Positions 12,191 to 24,390 of a DNA stretch of 64,000 nucleotides are shown one piece after another. Numbering within the stretch: the stretch's first letter is position 1; each line of letters begins with the position of its first letter. A program made the position numbers and the translations under genes. The notes below the pieces were generated by a model. That model ran no database searches, was not told where the DNA came from, and saw nothing but the letters and a program-made list of their open reading frames with translations. The stretch comes from Crossaster papposus (Eukaryota > Echinodermata > Asteroidea > Velatida > Solasteridae), in the NCBI GenBank assembly GCA_037893245.1, contig JBAIAA010000452.1, positions 310,001 through 374,000 on the forward strand, in the 5' to 3' direction.

Positions 12191-12501
12191 CTTTGTTAGT
12201 ATTTTATTTCGATTTTCTGAACATTTTAACGTTAACACACGCGTTTCAAATTCGCCATAGGTTTGTGCACACAATCCCCGCCCACAAATAAGGGCATGAA
12301 GGAAAGCATGCCCCGGGAAGGGGCTGGGTGTTAGGAGATAGAGGGGGGCCTCCAGGAATGGCAAAATTAGCAATTTGACCCGGGGCATGCTTTGTTAGTA
12401 TTTTATTTCGATTTTCTGAAAATGTTAACGTTAACACACGCGTTTCAAATTCGCCATAGGTTTGTGCACACAATCCCCGCCCACAAATAAGGGCATGAAG
12501 G

Positions 12502-15500
12502 AAAGCATGCCCCGGGAAGGGGCTGGGTGTTAGGAGATAGAGGGGGGCCTCCAGGAATGGCAAAATTAGCAATTTGACCCGGGGCATGCTTTGTTAGTAT
12601 TTTATTTCGATTTTCTGAAAATTGTAACGTTAACACACGCGTTTCAAATTCGCCATAGGTTTGTGCACACAATCCCCGCCCACAAATAAGGGCATGAAGG
12701 AAAGCATGCCCCGGGAAGGGGCTGGGTGTTAGGAGATAGAGGGGGGCCTCCAGGAATGGCAAAATTAGCAATTTGACCCGGGGCATGCTTTGTTAGTATT
12801 TTATTTCGATTTTCTGAACATTTTAACGTTAACACACGCGTTTCAAATTCGCCATAGGTTTGTGCACACAATCCCCGCCCACAAATAAGGGCATGAAGGA
12901 AAGCATGCCCCGGGAAGGGGCTGGGTGTTAGGAGATAGAGGGGGGCCTCCAGGAATGGCAAAATTAGCAATTTGACCCGGGCATGCTTTGTTAGTATTTT
13001 ATTTCGATTTTCTGAACATTTTAACGTTAACACACGCGTTTCAAATTCGCCATAGGTTTGTGCACACAATCCCCGCCCACAAATAAGGGCATGAAGGAAA
13101 GCATGCCCCGGGAAGGGGCTGGGTGTTAGGAGATAGAGGGGGGCCTCCAGGAATGGCAAAATTAGCAATTTGACCCGGGGCATGCTCTGTTAGTATTTTA
13201 TTTCGATTTTCTGAAAATTTTAACGTTAACACACGCGTTTCAAATTCGCCATAGGTTTCTGCATACAATCCCCGCCCACAAATAAGGGCATGAAGGAAAG
13301 CATGCCTCGGGAAGGGGCTGGGTGTTAGGAGATAGAGGGGGGCCTCCAGGAATGGCAAAATTAGCAATTTGACCCGGGGCATGCTTTGTTAGTATTTTAT
13401 TTCGATTTTCTGAAAATGTTAACGTTAACACACGCGTTTCAAATTCGCCATAGGTTTGTGCACACAATCCCCGCCCACAAATAAGGGCATGAAGGAAAGC
13501 ATGCCCCGGGAAGGGGCTGGGTGTTAGGAGATAGAGGGGGGCCTCCAGGAATGGCAAAATTAGCAATTTGACCCGGGGCATGCTTTGTTAGTATTTTATT
13601 TCGATTTTCTGAAAATTGTAACGTTAACACACGCGTTTCAAATTCGCCATAGGTTTGTGCACACAATCCCCGCCCACAAATAAGGGCATGAAGGAAAGCA
13701 TGCCCCGGGAAGGGGCTGGGTGTTAGGAGATAGAGGGGGGCCTCCAGGAATGGCAAAATTAGCAATTTGACCCGGGGCATGCTTTGTTAGTATTTTATTT
13801 CGATTTTCTGAACATTTTAACGTTAACACACGCGTTTCAAATTCGCCATAGGTTTGTGCACACAATCCCCGCCCACAAATAAGGGCATGAAGGAAAGCAT
13901 GCCCCGGGAAGGGGCTGGGTGTTAGGAGATAGAGGGGGGCCTCCAGGAATGGCAAAATTAGCAATTTGACCCTTGGCATGCTCCGTTAGTATTTTATTTC
14001 GATTTTCTGAAAATGTTAACGTTAACACACGCGTTTCAAATTCGCCATAGGTTTGTGCATACAATCCCCGCCCACAAATAAGGGCATGAAGGAAAGCATG
14101 CCTCGGGAAGGGGCTGGGTGTTAGGAGATAGAGGGGGGCCTCCAGGAATGGCAAAATTAGCAATTTGACCCGGGGCATGCTTTGTTAGTATTTTATTTCG
14201 ATTTTCTGAAAATGTTAACGTTAACACACGCGTTTCAAATTCGCCATAGGTTTGTGCACACAATCCCCGCCCACAAATGAGGGCATGAAGGAAAGCATGC
14301 CCCGGGAAGGGGCTGGGTGTTAGGAGATAGAGGGGGGCCTCCAGGAATGGCAAAATTAGCAATTTGACCCGGGGCATGCTTTGTTAGTATTTTATTTCGA
14401 TTTTCTGAAAATTGTAACGTTAACACACGCGTTTCAAATTCGCCATAGGTTTGTGCATACAATCCCCGCCCACAAATAAGGGCATGAAGGAAAGCATGCC
14501 CCGGGAAGGGGCTGGGTGTTAGGAGATAGAGGGGGGCCTCCAGGAATGGCAAAATTAGAAAACATGCCCCGGGAAGGGGCTGGGTGTTAGGAGATAGAGG
14601 GGGGCCTCCAGGAATGGCAAAATTAGCAATTTGACCCGGGGCATGCTTTGTTAGTATTTTATTTCGATTTTCTGAAAATGTTAACGTTAACACGCGCGTT
14701 TCAAATTCGCCATAGGTTTGTGCACACAATCTCCGCCCACAAATAAGGGCATGAAGGAAAGCATGCCCCGGGAAGGGGCTGGGTGTTAGGAGATAGAGGG
14801 GGGCCTCCAGGAATGGCAAAATTAGCAATTTGACCCGGGGCATGCTTTGTTAGTATTTTATTTCGATTTTCTGAAAATGTTAACGTTAACACACGCGTTT
14901 CAAATTCGCCATAGGTTTGTGCACACAATCCCCGCCCACAAATAAGGGCATGAAGGAAAGCATGCCCCGGGAAGGGGCTGGGTGTTAGGAGATAGAGGGG
15001 GGCCTCCAGGAATGGCAAAATTAGCAATTTGACCCGGGCATGCTTTGTTAGTATTTTATTTCGATTTTCTGAACATTTTAACGTTAACACACGCGTTTCA
15101 AATTCGCCATAGGTTTGTGCACACAATCCCCGCCCACAAATAAGGGCATGAAGGAAAGCATGCCCCGGGAAGGGGCTGGGTGTTAGGAGATAGAGGGGGG
15201 CCTCCAGGAATGGCAAAATTAGCAATTTGACCCGGGGCATGCTCTGTTAGTATTTTATTTCGATTTTCTGAAAATTTTAACGTTAACACACGCGTTTCAA
15301 ATTCGCCATAGGTTTCTGCATACAATCCCCGCCCACAAATAAGGGCATGAAGGAAAGCATGCCTCGGGAAGGGGCTGGGTGTTAGGAGATAGAGGGGGGC
15401 CTCCAGGAATGGCAAAATTAGCAATTTGACCCGGGGCATGCTTTGTTAGTATTTTATTTCGATTTTCTGAAAATGTTAACGTTAACACACGCGTTTCAAA

Positions 15501-16615
15501 TTCGCCATAGGTTTGTGCACACAATCCCCGCCCACAAATAAGGGCATGAAGGAAAGCATGCCCCGGGAAGGGGCTGGGTGTTAGGAGATAGAGGGGGGCC
15601 TCCAGGAATGGCAAAATTAGCAATTTGACCCGGGGCATGCTTTGTTAGTATTTTATTTCGATTTTCTGAAAATTGTAACGTTAACACACGCGTTTCAAAT
15701 TCGCCATAGGTTTGTGCACACAATCCCCGCCCACAAATAAGGGCATGAAGGAAAGCATGCCCCGGGAAGGGGCTGGGTGTTAGGAGATAGAGGGGGGCCT
15801 CCAGGAATGGCAAAATTAGCAATTTGACCCGGGGCATGCTTTGTTAGTATTTTATTTCGATTTTCTGAACATTTTAACGTTAACACACGCGTTTCAAATT
15901 CGCCATAGGTTTGTGCACACAATCCCCGCCCACAAATAAGGGCATGAAGGAAAGCATGCCCCGGGAAGGGGCTGGGTGTTAGGAGATAGAGGGGGGCCTC
16001 CAGGAATGGCAAAATTAGCAATTTGACCCTTGGCATGCTCCGTTAGTATTTTATTTCGATTTTCTGAAAATGTTAACGTTAACACACGCGTTTCAAATTC
16101 GCCATAGGTTTGTGCATACAATCCCCGCCCACAAATAAGGGCATGAAGGAAAGCATGCCTCGGGAAGGGGCTGGGTGTTAGGAGATAGAGGGGGGCCTCC
16201 AGGAATGGCAAAATTAGCAATTTGACCCGGGGCATGCTTTGTTAGTATTTTATTTCGATTTTCTGAAAATGTTAACGTTAACACACGCGTTTCAAATTCG
16301 CCATAGGTTTGTGCACACAATCCCCGCCCACAAATGAGGGCATGAAGGAAAGCATGCCCCGGGAAGGGGCTGGGTGTTAGGAGATAGAGGGGGGCCTCCA
16401 GGAATGGCAAAATTAGCAATTTGACCCGGGGCATGCTTTGTTAGTATTTTATTTCGATTTTCTGAAAATTGTAACGTTAACACACGCGTTTCAAATTCGC
16501 CATAGGTTTGTGCATACAATCCCCGCCCACAAATAAGGGCATGAAGGAAAGCATGCCCCGGGAAGGGGCTGGGTGTTAGGAGATAGAGGGGGGCCTCCAG
16601 GAATGGCAAAATTAG
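12502..16615 (+). repeat. 2057-bp tandem duplication with out-of-register junction
   Basis: Copy 1 is about 12502-14558 and copy 2 about 14559-16615. Variants matching at 2057 bp include GACCCGGGCATG (12974/15031), GGTTTCTGCATAC (13254/15311), CCTTGGCATG (13971/16028), AAATGAGGG (14275/16332) and TGCATAC (14454/16511). The offset is ten monomers plus 67 bp, not a whole number of monomers. Copy 2 is nearly unchanged from copy 1, so the event is recent relative to most divergence here. Confidence 0.9.
14553..14567 (+). other. Duplication junction creating a ~67-bp partial monomer
   Basis: The sequence runs through AATTAG (monomer position 36) and then directly into AAAACATGCCCCGGG, which corresponds to monomer position 168 onward. 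The partial unit spans about 14492-14558 by phase. The incoming side starts at the inverted-repeat arm (168-182), with one substitution (AAAG to AAAA). Homology at the join is at most one or two bases, so this looks like end joining or template switching rather than exchange between aligned monomers. Confidence 0.85.
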
Positions 16616-19600
16616 CAATTTGACCCGGGGCATGCTTTGTTAGTATTTTATTTCGATTTTCTAAAAATTGTAACGTTAACACACGCGTTTCAAATTCGCC
16701 ATAGGTTTGTGCACACAATCCCCGCCCACAAATAAGGGCATGAAGGAAAGCATGCCCCGGGAAGGGGCTGGGTGTTAGGAGATAGAGGGGGGCCTCCAGG
16801 AATGGCAAAATTAGCAATTTGACCCGGGGCATGCTTTGTTAGTATTTTATTTCGATTTTCTGAACATTTTAACGTTAACACACGCGTTTCAAATTCGCCA
16901 TAGGTTTGTGCACACAATCCCCGCCCACAAATAAGGGCATGAAGGAAAGCATGCCCCGGGAAGGGGCTGGGTGTTAGGAGATAGAGGGGGGCCTCCAGAA
17001 ATGGCAAAATTAGCAATTTGACCCGGGGCATGCTTTGTTAGTATTTTATTTCGATTTTCTGAAAATTGTAACGTTAACACACGCGTTTCAAATTCGCCAT
17101 AGGTTTGTGCACACAATCCCCGCCCACAAATAAGGGCATGAAGGAAAGCATGCCCCGGGAAGGGGCTGGGTGTTAGGAGATAGAGGGGGGCCTCCAGGAA
17201 TGGCAAAATTAGCAATTTGACCCGGGGCATGCTTTGTTAGTATTTTATTTCGATTTTCTGAACATTTTAACGTTAACACACGCGTTTCAAATTCGCCATA
17301 GGTTTGTGCACACAATCCCCGCCCACAAATAAGGGCATGAAGGAAAGCATGCCCCGGGAAGGGGCTGGGTGTTAGGAGATAGAGGGGGGCCTCCAGGAAT
17401 GGCAAAATTAGCAATTTGACCCGGGGCATGCTTTGTTAGTATTTTATTTCGATTTTCTGAACATTTTAACGTTAACACACGCGTTTCAAATTCGCCATAG
17501 GTTTGTGCACACAATCCCCGCCCACAAATAAGGGCATGAAGGAAAGCATGCCCCGGGAAGGGGCTGGGTGTTAGGAGATAGAGGGGGGCCTCCAGGAATG
17601 GCAAAATTAGCAATTTGACCCGGGGCATGCTTTGTTAGTATTTTATTTCGATTTTCTGAAAATGTTAACGTTAACACACGCGTTTCAAATTCGCCATAGG
17701 TTTGTGCACACAATCCCCGCCCACAAATAAGGGCATGAAGGAAAGCATGCCCCGGGAAGGGGCTGGGTGTTAGGAGATAGAGGGGGGCCTCCAGGAATGG
17801 CAAAATTAGCAATTTGACCCGGGGCATGCTTTGTTAGTATTTTATTTCGATTTTCTGAAAATTTTAACGTTAACACGCGCGTTTCAAATTCGCCATAGGT
17901 TTGTGCACACAATCCCGCCCACAAATAAGGGCATGAAGGAAAGCATGCCCCGGGAAGGGGCTGGGTGTTAGGAGATAGAGGGGGGCCTCCAGGAATGGCA
18001 AAATTAGCAATTTGACCTGGGGCATGCTTTGTTAGTATTTTATTTCGATTTTCTGAAAATGTTAACGTTAACACACGCGTTTCAAATTCGCCATAGGTTT
18101 GTGCACACAATCCCCGCCCACAAATAAGGGCATGAAGGAAAGCATGCCCCGGGAAGGGGCTGGGTGTTAGGAGATAGAGGGGGGCCTCCAGGAATGGCAA
18201 AATTAGCAATTTGACCTGGGGCATGCTTTGTTAGTATTTTATTTCGATTTTCTGAACATTTTAACGTTAACACACGCGTTTCAAATTCGCCATAGGTTTG
18301 TGCACACAATCCCCGCCCACAAATAAGGGCATGAAGGAAAGCATGCCCCGGGAAGGGGCTGGGTGTTAGGAGATAGAGGGGGGCCTCCAGGAATGGCAAA
18401 ATTAGCAATTTGACCCGGGGCATGCTTTCTTAGTATTTTATTTCGATTTTCTGAACATTTTAACGTTAACACACGCGTTTCAAATTCGCCATAGGTTTGT
18501 GCACACAATCCCCGCCCACAAATAATGGCATGAAGGAAAGCATGCCCCGGGAAGGGGCTGGGTGTTAGGAGATAGAGGGGGGCCTCCAGGAATGGCAAAA
18601 TTAGCAATTTGACCCGGGGCATGCTTTGTTAGTATTTTATTTCGATTTTCTGAAAATGTTAACGTTAACACACGCGTTTCAAATTCGCCATAGGTTTGTG
18701 CACACAATCCCCGCCCACAAATAAGGGCATGAAGGAAAGCATGCCCCGGGAAGGGGCTGGGTGTTAGGAGATAGAGGGGGGCCTCCAGGAATGGCAAAAT
18801 TAGCAATTTGACCCGGGGCATGCTTTGTTAGTATTTTATTTCGATTTTCTGAAAATGTTAACGTTAACACGCGCGTTTCAAATTCGCCATAGGTTTGTGC
18901 ACACAATCCCCGCCCACAAATAAGGGCATGAAGGAAAGCATGCCCCGGGAAGGGGCTGGGTGTTAGGAGATAGAGGGGGGCCTCCAGGAATGGCAAAATT
19001 AGCAATTTGACCCGGGGCATGCTTTGTTAGTATTTTATTTCGATTTTCTGAAAATGTTAACGTTAACACACGCGTTTCAAATTCGCCATAGGTTTGTGCA
19101 CACAATCCCCGCCCACAAATGAGGGCATGAAGGAAAGCATGCCCCGGGAAGGGGCTGGGTGTTAGGAGATAGAGGGGGGCCTCCAGGAATGGCAAAATTA
19201 GCAATTTGACCCGGGGCATGCTTTGTTAGTATTTTATTTCGATTTTCTGAAAATTGTAACGTTAACACACGCGTTTCAAATTCGCCATAGGTTTGTGCAT
19301 ACAATCCCCGCCCACAAATAAGGGCATGAAGGAAAGCATGCCCCGGGAAGGGGCTGGGTGTTAGGAGATAGAGGGGGGCCTCCAGGAATGGCAAAATTAG
19401 CAATTTGACCCGGGGCATGCTTTGTTAGTATTTTATTTCGATTTTCTGAAAATGTTAACGTTAACACACGCGTTTCAAATTCGCCATAGGTTTGTGCACA
19501 CAATCCCCGCCCACAAATGAGGGCATGAAGGAAAGCATGCCCCGGGAAGGGGCTGGGTGTTAGGAGATAGAGGGGGGCCTCCAGGAATGGCAAAATTAGC

Positions 19601-22600
19601 AATTTGACCCGGGGCATGCTTTGTTAGTATTTTATTTCGATTTTCTGAAAATTGTAACGTTAACACACGCGTTTCAAATTCGCCATAGGTTTGTGCATAC
19701 AATCCCCGCCCACAAATAAGGGCATGAAGGAAAGCATGCCCCGGGAAGGGGCTGGGTGTTAGGAGATAGAGGGGGGCCTCCAGGAATGGCAAAATTAGCA
19801 ATTTGACCCGGGGCATGCTTTGTTAGTATTTTATTTCGATTTTCTGAAAATTGTAACGTTAACACACGCGTTTCAAATTCGCCATAGGTTTGTGCACACA
19901 ATCCCCGCCCACAAATAAGGGCATGAAGGAAAGCATGCCCCGGGAAGGGGCTGGGTGTTAGGAGATAGAGGGGGGCCTCCAGGAATGGCAAAATTAGCAA
20001 TTTGACCCGGGGCATGCTTTGTTAGTATTTTATTTCGATTTTCTGAAAATGTTAACGTTAACACACGCGTTTCAAATTCGCCATAGGTTTGTGCACACAA
20101 TCCCCGCCCACAAATGAGGGCATGAAGGAAAGCATGCCCCGGGAAGGGGCTGGGTGTTAGGAGATAGAGGGGGGCCTCCAGGAATGGCAAAATTAGCAAT
20201 TTGACCCGGGGCATGCTTTGTTAGTATTTTATTTCGATTTTCTGAAAATTGTAACGTTAACACACGCGTTTCAAATTCGCCATAGGTTTGTGCATACAAT
20301 CCCCGCCCACAAATAAGGGCATGAAGGAAAGCATGCCCCGGGAAGGGGCTGGGTGTTAGGAGATAGAGGGGGGCCTCCAGGAATGGCAAAATTAGCAATT
20401 TGACCCGGGGCATGCTTTGTTAGTATTTTATTTCGATTTTCTAAAAATTGTAACGTTAACACACGCGTTTCAAATTCGCCATAGGTTTGTGCACACAATC
20501 CCCGCCCACAAATAAGGGCATGAAGGAAAGCATGCCCCGGGAAGGGGCTGGGTGTTAGGAGATAGAGGGGGGCCTCCAGGAATGGCAAAATTAGCAATTT
20601 GACCCGGGGCATGCTTTGTTAGTATTTTATTTCGATTTTCTGAACATTTTAACGTTAACACACGCGTTTCAAATTCGCCATAGGTTTGTGCACACAATCC
20701 CCGCCCACAAATAAGGGCATGAAGGAAAGCATGCCCCGGGAAGGGGCTGGGTGTTAGGAGATAGAGGGGGGCCTCCAGAAATGGCAAAATTAGCAATTTG
20801 ACCCGGGGCATGCTTTGTTAGTATTTTATTTCGATTTTCTGAAAATTGTAACGTTAACACACGCGTTTCAAATTCGCCATAGGTTTGTGCACACAATCCC
20901 CGCCCACAAATAAGGGCATGAAGGAAAGCATGCCCCGGGAAGGGGCTGGGTGTTAGGAGATAGAGGGGGGCCTCCAGGAATGGCAAAATTAGCAATTTGA
21001 CCCGGGGCATGCTTTGTTAGTATTTTATTTCGATTTTCTGAAAATTTTAACGTTAACACACGCGTTTCAAATTCGCCATAGGTTTGTGCACACAATCCCC
21101 GCCCACAAATAAGGGCATGAAGGAAAGCATGCCCCGGGAAGGGGCTGGGTGTTAGGAGATAGAGGGGGGCCTCCAGGAATGGCAAAATTAGCAATTTGAC
21201 CCGGGGCATGCTTTGTTAGTATTTTATTTCGATTTTCTGAACATTTTAACGTTAACACACGCGTTTCAAATTCGCCATAGGTTTGTGCACACAATCCCCG
21301 CCCACAAATAAGGGCATGAAGGAAAGCATGCCCCGGGAAGGGGCTGGGTGTTAGGAGATAGAGGGGGGCCTCCAGGAATGGCAAAATTAGCAATTTGACC
21401 CGGGGCATGCTTTGTTAGTATTTTATTTCGATTTTCTGAACATTTTAACGTTAACACACGCGTTTCAAATTCGCCATAGGTTTGTGCACACAATCCCCGC
21501 CCACAAATAAGGGCATGAAGGAAAGCATGCCCCGGGAAGGGGCTGGGTGTTAGGAGATAGAGGGGGGCCTCCAGGAATGGCAAAATTAGCAATTTGACCC
21601 GGGGCATGCTTTGTTAGTATTTTATTTCGATTTTCTGAAAATGTTAACGTTAACACACGCGTTTCAAATTCGCCATAGGTTTGTGCACACAATCCCCGCC
21701 CACAAATAAGGGCATGAAGGAAAGCACGCCCCGGGAAGGGGCTGGGTGTTAGGAGATAGAGGGGGGCCTCCAGGAATGGCAAAATTAGCAATTTGACCCG
21801 GGGCATGCTTTGTTAGTATTTTATTTCGATTTTCTGAAAATTTTAACGTTAACACGCGCGTTTCAAATTCGCCATAGGTTTGTGCACACAATCCCGCCCA
21901 CAAATAAGGGCATGAAGGAAAGCATGCCCCGGGAAGGGGCTGGGTGTTAGGAGATAGAGGGGGGCCTCCAGGAATGGCAAAATTAGCAATTTGACCTGGG
22001 GCATGCTTTGTTAGTATTTTATTTCGATTTTCTGAAAATGTTAACGTTAACACACGCGTTTCAAATTCGCCATAGGTTTGTGCACACAATCCCCGCCCAC
22101 AAATAAGGGCATGAAGGAAAGCATGCCCCGGGAAGGGGCTGGGTGTTAGGAGATAGAGGGGGGCCTCCAGGAATGGCAAAATTAGCAATTTGACCCGGGG
22201 CATGAATTGTTAGTATTTTATTTCGATTTTCTGAAAATTTTAACGTTAACACGCGCGTTTCAAATTCGCCATAGGTTTGTGCACACAATCCCCGCCCACA
22301 AATAAGGGCATGAAGGAAAGCATGCCCCGGGAAGGGGCTGGGTGTTAGGAGATAGAGGGGGGCCTCCAGGAATGGCAAAATTAGCAATTTGACCCGGGGC
22401 ATGCTTTGTTAGTATTTTATTTCGATTTTCTGAAAATTTTAACGTTAACACACGCGTTTCAAATTCGCCATAGGTTTGTGCACACAATCCCCGCCCACAA
22501 ATAAGGGCATGAAGGAAAGCATGCCCCGGGAAGGGGCTGGGTGTTAGGAGATAGAGGGGGGCCTCCAGGAATGGCAAAATTAGCAATTTGACCTGGGGCA

Positions 22601-24390
22601 TGCTTTGTTAGTATTTTATTTCGATTTTCTGAACATTTTAACGTTAACACACGCGTTTCAAATTCGCCATAGGTTTGTGCACACAATCCCCGCCCACAAA
22701 TAAGGGCATGAAGGAAAGCATGCCCCGGGAAGGGGCTGGGTGTTAGGAGATAGAGGGGGGCCTCCAGGAATGGCAAAATTAGCAATTTGACCCGGGGCAT
22801 GCTTTCTTAGTATTTTATTTCGATTTTCTGAACATTTTAACGTTAACACACGCGTTTCAAATTCGCCATAGGTTTGTGCACACAATCCCCGCCCACAAAT
22901 AAGGGCATGAAGGAAAGCATGCCCCGGGAAGGGGCTGGGTGTTAGGAGATAGAGGGGGGCCTCCAGGAATGGCAAAATTAGCAATTTGACCCGGGGCATG
23001 CTTTGTTAGTATTTTATTTCGATTTTCTGAAAATGTTAACGTTAACACACGCGTTTCAAATTCGCCATAGGTTTGTGCACACAATCCCCGCCCACAAATA
23101 AGGGCATGAAGGAAAGCATGCCCCGGGAAGGGGCTGGGTGTTAGGAGATAGAGGGGGGCCTCCAGGAATGGCAAAATTAGCAATTTGACCCGGGGCATGC
23201 TTTGTTAGTATTTTATTTCGATTTTCTGAAAATGTTAACGTTAACACGCGCGTTTCAAATTCGCCATAGGTTTGTGCACACAATCCCCGCCCACAAATAA
23301 GGGCATGAAGGAAAGCATGCCCCGGGAAGGGGCTGGGTGTTAGGAGATAGAGGGGGGCCTCCAGGAATGGCAAAATTAGCAATTTGACCCGGGGCATGCT
23401 TTGTTAGTATTTTATTTCGATTTTCTGAAAATGTTAACGTTAACACACGCGTTTCAAATTCGCCATAGGTTTGTGCACACAATCCCCGCCCACAAATGAG
23501 GGCATGAAGGAAAGCATGCCCCGGGAAGGGGCTGGGTGTTAGGAGATAGAGGGGGGCCTCCAGGAATGGCAAAATTAGCAATTTGACCCGGGGCATGCTT
23601 TGTTAGTATTTTATTTCGATTTTCTGAAAATTGTAACGTTAACACACGCGTTTCAAATTCGCCATAGGTTTGTGCATACAATCCCCGCCCACAAATAAGG
23701 GCATGAAGGAAAGCATGCCCCGGGAAGGGGCTGGGTGTTAGGAGATAGAGGGGGGCCTCCAGGAATGGCAAAATTAGCAATTTGACCCGGGGCATGCTTT
23801 GTTAGTATTTTATTTCGATTTTCTGAAAATTGTAACGTTAACACACGCGTTTCAAATTCGCCATAGGTTTGTGCACACAATCCCCGCCCACAAATAAGGG
23901 CATGAAGGAAAGCATGCCCCGGGAAGGGGCTGGGTGTTAGGAGATAGAGGGGGGCCTCCAGGAATGGCAAAATTAGCAATTTGACCCGGGGCATGCTTTG
24001 TTAGTATTTTATTTCGATTTTCTGAACATTTTAACGTTAACACACGCGTTTCAAATTCGCCATAGGTTTGTGCACACAATCCCCGCCCACAAATAAGGGC
24101 ATGAAGGAAAGCATGCCCCGGGAAGGGGCTGGGTGTTAGGAGATAGAGGGGGGCCTCCAGGAATGGCAAAATTAGCAATTTGACCCGGGGCATGCTTTGT
24201 TAGTATTTTATTTCGATTTTCTGAAAATTGTAACGTTAACACACGCGTTTCAAATTCGCCATAGGTTTGTGCACACAATCCCCGCCCACAAATAAGGGCA
24301 TGAAGGAAAGCATGCCCCGGGAAGGGGCTGGGTGTTAGGAGATAGAGGGGGGCCTCCAGGAATGGCAAAATTAGCAATTTGACCCGGGGC
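16241..24390 (+). repeat. Array domain C: large block (~3.6 kb) present twice
   Basis: Copy 1 is about 16.3-19.9 kb and copy 2 about 20.0-24.2 kb. Offsets step from 3780 (CTAAAAATTG at 16661/20441; CTCCAGAAATGG near 16993/20773) to 3979 (AATCCCGCCC at 17911/21890) to 4377 (GCTTTCT at 18424/22801). One extra monomer near 21 kb and two near 22.2 kb in copy 2 explain the steps. Inside it, monomers with AAATGAGGG followed by a TGCATAC monomer recur at ~19118, 19515 and 20112, giving local 2- and 3-monomer repeats. No unique sequence is present. Confidence 0.85.

Larger units (their letters stand above)
8931..16240 (+). repeat. Array domain B: shuffled blocks with scattered 1-bp deletions
   Basis: About 37 monomers, mostly 199 bp. 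198-bp copies arise from different single-base losses: AATCCCGCCC at ~9095 and CCCGGGCATGC at ~10391, 12181, 12977 and 15032. Marker monomers with TTTCTGCATAC, CATGCCTCGGG or CCCTTGGCATGC recur in different neighbour orders, which indicates repeated block exchange rather than simple one-unit slippage. No unique sequence is present. Confidence 0.85.

Noticed and set aside
14490-14640. Insertion of foreign sequence or a mobile element at the irregular monomer
   Set aside because: All bases are satellite sequence; the irregularity is a partial monomer at the join of a 2057-bp duplication, with no target-site duplication or terminal repeats.
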